In this document: positions 37,595 through 46,468 of the stretch, piece after piece
Numbering within the stretch: position 1 is the first letter of the stretch
Layout of the letters: each line of letters opens with the position of its first letter
Origin: SZUA-547 sp963669315
Lineage (GTDB): Bacteria; Pseudomonadota; Alphaproteobacteria; Rhodobacterales; Rhodobacteraceae
Direction of reading: 5' to 3'
Length of the DNA: 64,000 bases
NCBI GenBank assembly: GCA_963669315.1
Contig: OY770021.1
Location: forward strand, 2,604,001 to 2,668,000
Position numbers and translations under genes: made by a program
Notes under the pieces: generated by a model
Database searches by the model: none
Seen by the model: only the letters and a program-made list of their open reading frames with translations
What the model was told of the DNA's origin: nothing

Positions 37595-38146
37595 TTGACC
37601 CTGTCGCATCAGAAAACGGACGCGGCCGGAGAGAAATCTCCGGCCGTTTTCGATTCCGATCTGCCCGAAGATGCGCCGATCTATCAGGTGACGCTGTGGC
37701 CGAACCGGTCGCTGTCACGACGCGGCTTTCGCCGCGTGATGCTGCTGGTTGGCTTCGGCCTGGCGCTGCCGGTCCTCCCGTTTCTGGGCGGACCGGTCGG
37801 CTGGGCCTTGGCGCCGTTCGCGCTGGGGGAGCTTGGGCTGCTATGGCTGTTTCTAAAGCGGAACTTTCGCGACGGACGGCTGACTGAGGAACTGTCCTTG
37901 TGGCCGAACCTGATCTGCGTCATCCGGAGTGAGCCGTCGGGAGAGACGCTGAGTTGGCGCGCCAATCCCTATTGGGTTCGGCTGGAGGTGCATGAAACGC
38001 CGACTGTCGAGCATTATCTGACGCTTTCGGCGGAAGGCGAGACCATTGAGCTGGGGGCGTTCCTGGCGCCTGACGAGCGATTGCAACTTGCTGAAGAGGT
38101 CAGAAAAGCGCTGGCGAAATTACCTGGCGCTTCGAGACCAGGCTGA
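37595..38146 (+). CDS. DUF2244-family membrane protein
   Basis: The core from PIYQVTLWPNRSLSRRGFRR through two adjacent hydrophobic segments (MLLVGFGLALPVLPFL; WALAPFALGELGLLWLFL) to the C-terminal EELSLWPNLICVIR and PYWVRLEV is that of DUF2244 proteins, often found near cytochrome oxidase genes in alphaproteobacteria. The frame is open upstream into ctaD. A TTG at 37595, 17 bases after the ctaD stop, gives 183 residues and is the most plausible start, though uncertain. It may be co-transcribed with ctaD. Function unknown. Confidence 0.75.
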   Translation: MTLSHQKTDAAGEKSPAVFDSDLPEDAPIYQVTLWPNRSLSRRGFRRVMLLVGFGLALPVLPFLGGPVGWALAPFALGELGLLWLFLKRNFRDGRLTEELSLWPNLICVIRSEPSGETLSWRANPYWVRLEVHETPTVEHYLTLSAEGETIELGAFLAPDERLQLAEEVRKALAKLPGASRPG

Positions 38147-38270
38147 CATCGCAGCGGCGTTTGAGCGCTGCCTGATCGGGCGGTTTCGCTTGCGTGTCGG
38201 GCGGGCGCTACCTATTCAGCATGGGAACCGACGGCGCAAAGCCGAAAAAAGGTTAATGGGGAGGATTAGC

Positions 38271-38915
38271 ATGGCGGAAGGGCATGATCTGGCCGACACT
38301 GCGCTGTTGGGCGTCGCCGTCATTGACAAGAATCCTCTGGTGCGGCGCGGCCTTGGGCAGATGCTGCACGAAGACGGCCGTTTCGAGGTCGTGATGGAGG
38401 CGACGGACGGCGCCGATTTCATTCACAAGTTCGAAGCAGAGGACCGCCCCCAATCCGTGGACATCGTGGTCGCAGGCTGGGTTATGCCGAATATGGACGG
38501 GCGCGCCCTGCTGCAGCGACTGGCCGTCATGTCTGCATCGCCAAAGGTCGTGATCTACACGGGAGAGTTCAGCGACTCCGCCGCGAGGTCCGCTGCACGG
38601 GAAGGCGCGCGAGCGTTCTGTTCCAAACTGGAGCCGCCCGAGCACGTGCTGGAAGTGATCGTCGCCGTCGCCGAGGGAGACAAGGTGTTCCCGCTTTCGG
38701 CCGCGGCGGACTCGCCTCTCGACACGCTGACCCGACGCGAGAGGGAGCTTCTGGCCTCGCTGGCCAATGGCTCGACAAACGCCCAACTCGCCGAAGAGCT
38801 TGGCGTCTCGGTCAACACCATCAAGTTCCACCTCAGGAACCTCTATGAAAAGCTGGATGTGCGAAATCGCGCCCAGGCCGTGGCGCTGTTTCTAAGCGAG
38901 GATTACGGCGAGTAG
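38271..38915 (+). CDS. LuxR/NarL-type regulator with a receiver lacking the phospho-acceptor aspartate
   Basis: GGGGAGG at 38258-38264 sets the ATG at 38271 (214 residues); longer frames overlap the preceding gene. Residues 12-130 look like a response-regulator receiver (VAVIDKNPLVRRGLGQML; the Lys in AFCSKLEPPEHV). However, the acceptor position reads VVAGWVMPNMDG, with Gly69 where Asp is expected. Residues 148-214 hold the LuxR helix-turn-helix: LTRRERELLASLANGSTNAQ, LAEELGVSVNTIKFHLRNLY, EKLDVRNRAQAVAL. It probably binds DNA independently of phosphorylation. No histidine kinase is adjacent. Confidence 0.85.
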   Translation: MAEGHDLADTALLGVAVIDKNPLVRRGLGQMLHEDGRFEVVMEATDGADFIHKFEAEDRPQSVDIVVAGWVMPNMDGRALLQRLAVMSASPKVVIYTGEFSDSAARSAAREGARAFCSKLEPPEHVLEVIVAVAEGDKVFPLSAAADSPLDTLTRRERELLASLANGSTNAQLAEELGVSVNTIKFHLRNLYEKLDVRNRAQAVALFLSEDYGE

Positions 38916-39012
38916 CGCACTGGGCAGGTAGTGCTTGGCGAGGGCCGCATTGCGGAGATAAAACCTCGCTCGGCGCCGCCCGTCGCGCCTTTCTAACGCC
39001 AGGGAGCCGATC

Positions 39013-40413
39013 ATGGCCGAGGACGTTGCGCTGGAGGAAGACGATCCGTCCGACGACGATCGTCGCGACGACGCCTATGATCTCGACCAATCACTGGTCG
39101 AGCGGCTGCTCGACGCGCTGGAGGCTGAAGACAGGGCGACCCTGAAGCTTCTGCTCGAAGACCTGCATGAAGCGGATGTAGCGGACCTTCTTGAGCAGAT
39201 TGACAGCGACGAGCGCGAGGCGTTCGTCCGGCTGATGGGGTCGGATTTCGACGCCGAAATTCTGCCCGAGCTGGAGGAAGGCGTTCGAGACGAAGTCCTC
39301 GAACAGATCGATCCGGAGCATCTGGCCGAGGCGGTCAAGGAGCTTGAAACCGACGACGTTGTCTATCTGGTAGAGGATCTGGAGGACGACGAGCAGGAAA
39401 AGCTTCTCGAGGCGCTGGAGCCGATCGACCGGGCGGCGGTCGAGCAATCGCTGCAATATCCGGAGGAAACCGCCGGCCGCCTGATGCAGCGCGAACTGGT
39501 GAAGGCCCCGGCGTTCTGGACCGTCGGCCAGATGATCGATTTCATGCGCGCCTCGGCCGACCTTCCCGAGCAGTTCTACAAGGTGATCATCGTCGATCCC
39601 GCGATGCGCCCTGCCGGCGCCGTGATGCTGTCAAAGCTGATGGCGACGCCCCGTTCGGTGACGCTTGGCTCGATCATGGATGAAGACCCGCTCATCATCC
39701 CCGTCGAACAGGCGCAGGAGGATGTCGCATACGCGTTCAACCAGTATCATCTCGTCTCGGCGCCTGTCGTTGATGACGAGGGCCGTCTTGTGGGCATGAT
39801 CACTATCGACGACGCCATGCAGGTTCTGGAAGAAGAGGCCGAGGAGGACATGCTGCGCCTCGCCGGCGTCGGTGATGAGGAGATTTCGGATTCCGTGTGG
39901 GAGACGGCGCGCCAGCGCTTCCCCTGGCTGGCGGTCAACCTGGTCACTGCGATCGTCGCATCCATGGTCATCGGGCTGTTCGACGCGACCATTGAAAAGC
40001 TCGTGGCGGTCGCGATCCTGATGCCGATCGTGGCGTCGATGGGCGGTAACGCCGGAACCCAGACGTTGACGGTAGCCGTGCGCGCGATCGCCACCCGTGA
40101 TCTTACGCCGACCAACGCCCTCAGGATCGTCGGTCGCGAGGCCACTGTGGGGCTGGCGAACGGGTTCGTTTTCGCAGTGTTGGTCGGCACTGTCGGCCTG
40201 ATCTGGTTCGGCGATCTGTCGCTGGGCTTGGTTCTGGCTGCGGCGATGGTGGTCAATCTGCTGGTCGCCGGTCTGGCGGGCATCCTGATCCCCATCGCTC
40301 TGGACAAGGCGGGAGCGGATCCGGCGCTCGCCTCCGGCACTTTCGTGACGACGGTGACGGATGTGGTCGGCTTTTTCGCCTTTCTCGGCCTCGCCACCTT
40401 GGTTTTATTTTAG
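39013..40413 (+). CDS. mgtE: MgtE-family magnesium channel
   Basis: This 466-residue protein takes up Mg2+ across the inner membrane. An acidic, helical N-domain with repeated Asp/Leu stretches (about 30-150), a CBS pair (about 150-280; KVIIVDPAMRPAGAVMLSKL and HLVSAPVVDDEGRLVGMITI) and a C-terminal bundle of about five helices are in family order. The pore signature PIVASMGGNAGTQTLTVAVR is present. CAGGGAGCC precedes the ATG. The CBS and N domains act as the Mg2+ sensor in the family. It stands alone. Confidence 0.95.
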   Translation: MAEDVALEEDDPSDDDRRDDAYDLDQSLVERLLDALEAEDRATLKLLLEDLHEADVADLLEQIDSDEREAFVRLMGSDFDAEILPELEEGVRDEVLEQIDPEHLAEAVKELETDDVVYLVEDLEDDEQEKLLEALEPIDRAAVEQSLQYPEETAGRLMQRELVKAPAFWTVGQMIDFMRASADLPEQFYKVIIVDPAMRPAGAVMLSKLMATPRSVTLGSIMDEDPLIIPVEQAQEDVAYAFNQYHLVSAPVVDDEGRLVGMITIDDAMQVLEEEAEEDMLRLAGVGDEEISDSVWETARQRFPWLAVNLVTAIVASMVIGLFDATIEKLVAVAILMPIVASMGGNAGTQTLTVAVRAIATRDLTPTNALRIVGREATVGLANGFVFAVLVGTVGLIWFGDLSLGLVLAAAMVVNLLVAGLAGILIPIALDKAGADPALASGTFVTTVTDVVGFFAFLGLATLVLF

Positions 40414-40482
40414 GCGCGCCGGAATCGCGATTTTCCTTTTCGCGCCGCGTGTTATCTTTCCCGTGGAAAGGTGTGGCGCTCA

Positions 40483-41394
40483 ATGACCGCGATCCCGAAG
40501 AATATAGACGAGACCATCTCGCTACTCGCCTCAACGAGGTATCTGGCGGGGCGTTCGCTGGCGACAGTGGCCTTTCTTGCGCTGTCGCTGAAGCGCCCGC
40601 TGTTTCTTGAGGGCGAGGCGGGCGTCGGCAAGACCGAGATCGCCAAGGCGCTGGCCGCCGCTCTGGGCCGTCGGCTGATCCGGCTGCAATGCTATGAGGG
40701 GTTGGACGCGTCATCGGCGGTCTATGAGTGGAACTACGCCGCGCAGATGATCGAGATCAGGCTGGCGGAGGCCGAGGGAGTCTCGGATCGCTCGCAATTG
40801 GGCGGGGATGTGTTCTCCGAGCGGTTCCTGATCCGCCGACCGCTTCTGGAGGCGATGTCGCCCCACCCCGGCGGCGCTCCGGTGCTGCTGATCGATGAGA
40901 TTGACAGGGCGGACGAACCCTTCGAGGCGTTTCTGCTGGAGGCTCTGTCCGAGTTTCAGGTGACAGTGCCTGAACTGGGCGCGGTGAAGGCCCCGGAACC
41001 GCCGATCACCATCATCACGTCGAACCGTACGCGAGAGGTGCACGACGCGCTGAAACGGCGCTGCCTCTATCACTGGGTCGATTTCCCGGATCTTGAGCGG
41101 GAGCTGGCGATCCTCGCCGTCCGCGCGCCGGAGGCGTCCGAAACGCTGAGCCGCGAAGTCGTCGCGTTCGTCCAGAGGCTGCGCGAGGAGGACCTCTTCA
41201 AGCGGCCGGGCGTGGCGGAGACCATCGATTGGGCGCGGTGTCTGGTGGCGCTGGATGCGTTGGCGCTGGATCCGCAGACCATCTCGGACACGCTGGGGGC
41301 GTTACTGAAATACCAGGACGACATTGCGCGGATGCAGGGCTCTGAATCGACGCGCTTGCTGGATGAGGCCCGGCGCGCGCTGGATACGGCATGA
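40483..41394 (+). CDS. MoxR-type AAA ATPase of the CoxD kind
   Basis: From the ATG at 40483 (303 residues) the protein has Walker A GEAGVGKTE (44-52), then RLIRLQCYEGLDASSAVYEW and Walker B VLLIDEIDRADEPFEAFLLE with a sensor TIITSNRTREVHDALKRRC. The short-spaced EGLD-YEWNY pattern is that of CoxD, which unfolds or matures the Mo-Cu carbon monoxide dehydrogenase active site. Its stop overlaps the CoxE-like gene by four bases, indicating a working pair. A longer GTG start at 40471 is possible. Confidence 0.88.
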   Translation: MTAIPKNIDETISLLASTRYLAGRSLATVAFLALSLKRPLFLEGEAGVGKTEIAKALAAALGRRLIRLQCYEGLDASSAVYEWNYAAQMIEIRLAEAEGVSDRSQLGGDVFSERFLIRRPLLEAMSPHPGGAPVLLIDEIDRADEPFEAFLLEALSEFQVTVPELGAVKAPEPPITIITSNRTREVHDALKRRCLYHWVDFPDLERELAILAVRAPEASETLSREVVAFVQRLREEDLFKRPGVAETIDWARCLVALDALALDPQTISDTLGALLKYQDDIARMQGSESTRLLDEARRALDTA

Positions 41395-42635
41395 CGGCAG
41401 CCGAACTTCCGCACGGAAAGCTGGCCGACAACATCGCCCATTTCGGCCGTGCGCTTCGCGCCGCAGGAATGCCGGTCGGCCCGCGCCGGATCGTTGACGC
41501 GGTGTGGGCGGTGGAGGCTGCGGGGTTCTCCAGGCGCGAGGATTTTTACTGGACTCTGCACGCCAGCTTCGTGTCGCGACCCGAGCAGCGAGAGCTTTTC
41601 CGACAGAGTTTCGAGATGTTCTGGCGCGACCCGCAGGCGCTGGAGCGCATGATGGCTGTGTTGCTGGGGCAAATGCGCGTACCGGAGGATGCGCAGGACC
41701 GTTCTGCGGCCGAGACCCGTGCCAAACAGGCGTTGACCGAAGGGGCGACGCCGCGACCACCGCCCGACGCGTTGGAGCGGGAGGAAATCAAATTTGACGC
41801 CACGCTGACATTCTCTGCTGACGAATCCCTGCGCTCAAAGGATTTCGAGCAGATGACAGCCGAGGAGGCGCATGCCGCGAGAGCGGCCATCGCGAAACTG
41901 TCGCTGCCCGTGCGGCCAATCGCGTCGCGCCGCTCTCGCCCTGCGCCGCGGGGACGCGAACCCGACTGGCGGGCGGCGATGCGCGGTTCCATGCGGGCGG
42001 GCGGGGCGTTGAAGCCGGTCCCACGCCGCGCGCCAAAGCTCCGCTGGCCGGTATTGGTGGCGCTTTGCGACATTTCCGGCTCGATGGCGGGCTACAGCCG
42101 GATGCTATTGCATTTCCTGCATGCGGCCTCGAACGCAAAGGGCCGGGGCTGGTCAAGGCTCCACGCCTTCACGTTCGGCACAAGGCTGACCAACATCACC
42201 CGGCAGCTGGCGGCGCGCGATCCAGACGACGCCCTGGCCGCGATCGGGCGCGAGGCGCAGGATTGGGAGGGCGGCACCCGGATCGGCGCCAGCCTGCGCG
42301 CCTTTAACCGCGACTGGTCCCGCCGAGTGATGGGGCAGGGCGCGGTCGTGCTGCTGATCACCGACGGGTTGGACCGCGAAGCGCCCGACCTGTTGTCGGT
42401 GGAGGCGAAGCGGCTGACGCTCTCCGCCCGCAAGGTGATCTGGCTGAATCCGCTGTTGCGCTGGGATGGCTTCGCCCCGAAGGCGCAGGGCGTTCGGGCG
42501 CTGCTGCCGCAGGTGGACAGCTTCCGCGCTGCGCATAGCCTCGACAGCCTTGCGGCGCTGGCCGAGGCGCTGACCCGGCCCGATGATGCGGGAGAGAAGG
42601 CGCGGATGATGCGGATGCTGGCCGATGCCGGGTAG
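41391..42635 (+). CDS. VWA-domain protein of the CoxE kind
   Basis: This 414-residue cytoplasmic protein has an N-terminal helical CoxE region (NIAHFGRALRAAGMPVGPRR; EDFYWTLHASFVSRPEQREL) and, from about residue 218, a von Willebrand A domain with metal-site motif DISGSMAGYSRM (near 227). VVLLITDGLDREAPDLLSVE and the C-terminal WLNPLLRWDGFAPKAQG follow. CoxE partners CoxD in maturing Mo-hydroxylases. It overlaps the ATPase gene (ATGA) and precedes an XdhC-like gene by 41 bases. Confidence 0.88.
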   Translation: MTAAELPHGKLADNIAHFGRALRAAGMPVGPRRIVDAVWAVEAAGFSRREDFYWTLHASFVSRPEQRELFRQSFEMFWRDPQALERMMAVLLGQMRVPEDAQDRSAAETRAKQALTEGATPRPPPDALEREEIKFDATLTFSADESLRSKDFEQMTAEEAHAARAAIAKLSLPVRPIASRRSRPAPRGREPDWRAAMRGSMRAGGALKPVPRRAPKLRWPVLVALCDISGSMAGYSRMLLHFLHAASNAKGRGWSRLHAFTFGTRLTNITRQLAARDPDDALAAIGREAQDWEGGTRIGASLRAFNRDWSRRVMGQGAVVLLITDGLDREAPDLLSVEAKRLTLSARKVIWLNPLLRWDGFAPKAQGVRALLPQVDSFRAAHSLDSLAALAEALTRPDDAGEKARMMRMLADAG

Positions 42636-42676
42636 GAGAGGGCGCTGCGCGCGCTATCTTACGCGTTGGAGGATGC

Positions 42677-43720
42677 ATGGCGACCGCTGAATACGATCAG
42701 ATACCGGAAGCCGCGCTCGGCTGGGACGAGGCGGGCAAAGGCGCCGCGCTGGCCACGGTGGTGGAGACATGGGGCTCCGCCCCCCGTCCTGCGGGATCTC
42801 AGCTTGCGATCTCGTCCGATGCGGAGCTTGTCGGGTCGGTCTCCGGCGGCTGCGTCGAGGGCGCGGTGGTCGCGGAGGCGCTGGAGGCGCTTCAGGACGG
42901 GCGTTGCAGGGTGCTGGAATTCGGGGTCACGGATGACGAAGCCTTCGCCGCAGGGCTGGCCTGCGGCGGGCGCATTCGGGTTCTCGTCGAGCCGATCGGT
43001 GTCGGCGAAGGGCCGGATGCGGCGCTGATCCGTCAGTTGGCCGAGGCGCGGTCCGATCGCCGGGCGCTGGCGTATGTGGTGTGCACGGAAAGCTGGGACC
43101 GATTGCTGATTGACGGGGCCGCGGGCACGCCTCTGGGCGCCGCGGTGCGCCGTGCGCTGACGTCGGATAAATCGGGGTTCCATCTGGTGGAGGGCGCACA
43201 CTGGTTCATAGGCGTGCACAACCCGCCCCTGCGCCTGATCGTGGTCGGCGCGGCGCACATCGCCCAGCCGCTTACGCAGATGGCGCGGCTGGCGGGATAT
43301 GACGTGACAGTCGTCGATCCGCGCGAAGCGTTTGCGACAGAGGCGCGGTTTCCGGGAGAGGCGATCACCCATGACTGGCCCGATGTGGCGTTGGACCGGC
43401 TGGGGCTGGATGCGCGCACCGCAGTGGTGACGTTGACGCATGATCCCAAACTGGACGATCCGGCGATCATGCGAGCGTTGCGGTCGGAGATTTTCTATCT
43501 CGGCTGTCTCGGCTCGACCCGGACGCATGGCAAGCGTGTTTTACGATTGACTGAGCAAGGGTTCGATGAGGCGGAGATCGCCAAAATCCATGCGCCAGTC
43601 GGCCTCGATATCGGGGCGCGTTCGCCGGCCGAAATCGCGGTGGCGATTCTCGCCGAGATGACGGAGCGGCTGCGCCGGCCCGAAACGCGTCCAGAAACGC
43701 CGCAGCGCGACGTTACATGA
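42677..43720 (+). CDS. XdhC/CoxF-type Mo-cofactor maturation protein
   Basis: This 347-residue protein delivers or sulfurates molybdenum cofactor for Mo-hydroxylases. The N-terminal XdhC/CoxI domain shows ATVVETWGSAPRPAGSQLA and GSVSGGCVEGAVVAEALE with the conserved Cys. The C-terminal Rossmann-like domain starts LRLIVVGAAHIAQPLTQMAR and ends HAPVGLDIGARSPAEIAVAI, a family hallmark. Its stop overlaps the next gene (MocA-like) by four bases. Together with CoxD and CoxE neighbours it forms a maturation operon. Confidence 0.92.
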   Translation: MATAEYDQIPEAALGWDEAGKGAALATVVETWGSAPRPAGSQLAISSDAELVGSVSGGCVEGAVVAEALEALQDGRCRVLEFGVTDDEAFAAGLACGGRIRVLVEPIGVGEGPDAALIRQLAEARSDRRALAYVVCTESWDRLLIDGAAGTPLGAAVRRALTSDKSGFHLVEGAHWFIGVHNPPLRLIVVGAAHIAQPLTQMARLAGYDVTVVDPREAFATEARFPGEAITHDWPDVALDRLGLDARTAVVTLTHDPKLDDPAIMRALRSEIFYLGCLGSTRTHGKRVLRLTEQGFDEAEIAKIHAPVGLDIGARSPAEIAVAILAEMTERLRRPETRPETPQRDVT

Positions 43721-44343
43721 AAGCTGACCCCTCCCCGTTCATCTCCACCATCATATTGGCCGCCGGATTTTCCGATCGCATGGGCGGCGCCGATAAGCTG
43801 ACCGAGAAAATCGACGGCGTCGCGCAGTTGCGACGGTGCGCGGATGCGGCGCTGACTTCGCGTGCGGCCGAAACCATCATCGTACTGGGTCCGCTGGATG
43901 ATACGCGCACCACCCCGCGTGAAGCGGTGCTGGACGGGTGCGGCGGGAATATCGTTCACAATCTTCAGAGCGTCGAGGGAATGGCGTCTTCCTTGCGCGC
44001 CGGACTGGCTGCGATATCTCCGAAGTCCGACGCCATCGTCATCATCCCAGCCGATATGCCGTTGCTTGGAATGGCGCATATCGACGCCGTAATCGACGCC
44101 TTCGATCCGACCGCCGGTCGCCAGATCTGCCGCGCGGTGGATGATCGAGGCCAGCCGGGCCATCCGGTTCTGTTCGGGCGGCGCCTGTTCGGGGCGTTGT
44201 CGCGGCTTGATGGAGACAGAGGCGCACGGCGCGTGATCGACGAGCATCCAGAATTTGTTGCGGAAGTTCCAACGCCTGGCAAGGGCGCGACGGTCGATCT
44301 GGACACGCGCGCCGATTGGGCGCGGTTTCGACGCGACGACTAA
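43717..44343 (+). CDS. MobA/MocA-like nucleotidyltransferase (probable molybdenum cofactor cytidylyltransferase)
   Basis: The 208-residue enzyme has the nucleotide-binding start TIILAAGFSDRMGGADKL (usual LAAGxSxRMGxxK), then SSLRAGLAAISPKSDAIVI and IPADMPLLGMAHIDAVIDAF with the metal Asp, and ends in QPGHPVLFGRRLFGALSRL. MocA makes the cytosine dinucleotide form of the cofactor required by the xanthine-oxidase family. It is the last gene of the CoxD-CoxE-XdhC cluster, which fits that role better than MobA. The convergent gene at 44353 follows ten bases later. Confidence 0.87.
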   Translation: MKADPSPFISTIILAAGFSDRMGGADKLTEKIDGVAQLRRCADAALTSRAAETIIVLGPLDDTRTTPREAVLDGCGGNIVHNLQSVEGMASSLRAGLAAISPKSDAIVIIPADMPLLGMAHIDAVIDAFDPTAGRQICRAVDDRGQPGHPVLFGRRLFGALSRLDGDRGARRVIDEHPEFVAEVPTPGKGATVDLDTRADWARFRRDD

Positions 44344-44352
44344 GGGTCTTCC

Positions 44353-46344
44353 TTAGTTCACGCTGGGCATACGCAGAGTTTGCGAGGCACCCTCGAAATC
44401 CAGGCTGATCGACGCGCGTTCGATGGTCGCCACTGTCCAGCGGCCGATCCGGTCGCCCGCCTGAACCCGCCGGACATCGCCATTGGGAAGTCGCATCAGG
44501 GCTGAGCGCCCGCCGACGCGTTCAAACACGCCGATCAGCATGAAGCCGTCCAGAGTGTCCCATTCCATCTGCTCGGTGGCGACGGCGGCGATTTCGGCGG
44601 CTGATGGCGCTTTTCGTCGTTCGGCGGCTCTCGCCGCGCGTTCAGCGCGCGCGCGTTCGGCCGCGGCTTTCAGCTTCGCAGGCATCTCGCTGACCGCCGC
44701 AGGGCGCGGGCGCGGAGGCGCGACCTCTTCTGGCGCGGCGGCGGACACGAAAGTCGCCTCGACCCGCTCCGCAATCGCCTTGGGACGCGGTTTCGGCGGC
44801 CGCGCCTTTTCCGGGGCGAGTTCGGTGATCGGCGGGACATCATTCTCGCCCGCTGGCTCCAGCGGCGCGTCCGGATCCTGAGTGGGACGAAAGGCCGGCA
44901 GCGGGACGGGGGCCGGGTCAAGCTCATCCCGAAGCTCCGCGCTGGGCGCAAGTGGGCTTGGCGCGTCTTCCAGCGTCAGCGCCGCGAGATCCGCATCACC
45001 CAGTTCGGTCAGGCCGGACAGTCCGCCCGGAGGATCAGAGGGTGCCTCGGCGGCTGGCTCGCGCACCTCGGGTTGGGTTGGATTCCCCTCAATTGCAGGC
45101 GCGTCTTCCGGCGCGTGCATGCCCTCACTGGGCTTGCCGGCGTCATCATCGACCGAGACATTCTCAAGCGGCGCCAGGGCTGCGAGGTCAGCGGCCTCTT
45201 CAGATTGCGGCGATGTCGGGGGCTCTACGAGGGGTGGACTGGCCAGAAGGGCGGTTTCCGCAGGCGGCTCAGGCGCTTCAGTGGGCGTGTCGGCAGGGGC
45301 GTCCGATGGCTCGACGCCAAGCGTTTCAGCCGTCTGGTCGGCCGGCGCGAGAATCGAATCAGGCGCGTCGGGCAAGGGCGTGGATGCTTCGAGAGCCGGT
45401 CCACGCGGAATTTCGGGCGCTTCGGCGGCGGGCGCGAACTGCTCGGCAGGGGCGGAGAAAGCGACCTCGGACTCCAGCCTCTCGAATATCGGCGCGGGTT
45501 CGGCTTTCGCATGCTCGGGAGAACTGGGCGTCCCAGGAGACGCGTCTGCGACCGGCGCAGGGACGTCGGGGCCCGGCGCCACATCCGGCGCCGCGTCGAA
45601 CACGACGGGATCCGGGAGCGAATCCGGCTCCAGCGGCGCCGTCGCCAGGAAAATCGCCAATCCAAGCAACGCCGCGCCGCCGCCAATCGCCATCAGGGTC
45701 AGAGAGCTGATCCTGTGTTTTCCGCCCGCCTTGTCTTTGCGGGGTTTTCGCGGACTCTTGGGCGGCGCGGTCGCAAAGGCCGCGCCGTCTGGAAACGCGG
45801 CGTCGCCCGGATGGCTGCGAACCGTTCCAATCTGGAATTTCCAGCGCAGCGCATGCGCACAGACCTCGTCCAGAACAGCCCGTTCCACGGCGCGGACGGC
45901 GATCCCGCCCGACACGCGCGCGGCGGCGAGCTTCAGAGAATCCGGCCGCAGGACCGTGAGGCCGGCAATAGCGCGGGCGGCGATCCGTTCGGCGGGCGTG
46001 TCGTCATCCGGAGCTGAATCATCATCGACCGTGCGCGAAAGCAAAAGCGCTTCAGGTAGCCAGATATCCACTTTCGCAGGCTGATCGGTCAGCGCCGCGC
46101 GCAGGGTGTCGGGATCCGCAAGCTCCGGGGCCGCTCCGTCGTCTTGCGGCAGCCATGCGCTAAGGGCGATCTCGCTCCATGCGCCGCCAGGACGCTCTTT
46201 CAATGCGAATCGGCCACCGCTGCTCATCGTGGCGACGCCGACTTCGCGCCGCATCAATGCGACGCTGTCTGCGCGGAAATCCAGCGCGTATGACGCGCGA
46301 TGATTGGCGCTCGCATCCTCAGAAGTTGCATCCGGTCTTTGCAT
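44353..46344 (-). CDS. Bitopic Pro/Ala-rich protein with a GspC/PilP-like C-terminal domain
   Basis: The 663-residue protein has an N-terminal cytoplasmic domain (1-195), a basic stop-transfer stretch, one membrane span near 213-236 (SLTLMAIGGGAALLGLAIFL), a roughly 350-residue Pro/Ala/Glu-rich disordered periplasmic part, and a C-terminal domain (600-663). The last reads GFMLIGVFERVGGRSALMRL, then GDVRRVQAGDRIGRWTVATI, a pattern like the pilotin/HR domain of type II secretion GspC or PilP. The N-domain resembles PilN/GspL-like actin folds only vaguely. No other secretion or pilus genes are near. Function is therefore only tentative. Confidence 0.65.
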   Translation of the reverse strand: MQRPDATSEDASANHRASYALDFRADSVALMRREVGVATMSSGGRFALKERPGGAWSEIALSAWLPQDDGAAPELADPDTLRAALTDQPAKVDIWLPEALLLSRTVDDDSAPDDDTPAERIAARAIAGLTVLRPDSLKLAAARVSGGIAVRAVERAVLDEVCAHALRWKFQIGTVRSHPGDAAFPDGAAFATAPPKSPRKPRKDKAGGKHRISSLTLMAIGGGAALLGLAIFLATAPLEPDSLPDPVVFDAAPDVAPGPDVPAPVADASPGTPSSPEHAKAEPAPIFERLESEVAFSAPAEQFAPAAEAPEIPRGPALEASTPLPDAPDSILAPADQTAETLGVEPSDAPADTPTEAPEPPAETALLASPPLVEPPTSPQSEEAADLAALAPLENVSVDDDAGKPSEGMHAPEDAPAIEGNPTQPEVREPAAEAPSDPPGGLSGLTELGDADLAALTLEDAPSPLAPSAELRDELDPAPVPLPAFRPTQDPDAPLEPAGENDVPPITELAPEKARPPKPRPKAIAERVEATFVSAAAPEEVAPPRPRPAAVSEMPAKLKAAAERARAERAARAAERRKAPSAAEIAAVATEQMEWDTLDGFMLIGVFERVGGRSALMRLPNGDVRRVQAGDRIGRWTVATIERASISLDFEGASQTLRMPSVN

Positions 46345-46468
46345 GGGCGGATCGTATCCGCGCTACGCGCCGGGTTCCAGCGGCGCCGGAAATTCGGTAC
46401 GATTCATCGAATTTTCATTAAAACGACGCCGTGATTGCGGTAACCGCAGACGCCATTGGAGGTTCAAC

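Noticed and set aside
36468..37718. 416-residue antisense frame over ctaD
   Set aside because: It is a His/Asp/Arg-rich shadow of ctaD with no gene-like features.
44882..46084. 400-residue Ser/Gly/Ala-rich plus-strand frame
   Set aside because: It is antisense to the Pro/Ala-rich gene at 44353-46344, whose codon pattern creates it; it has no ribosome-binding site.
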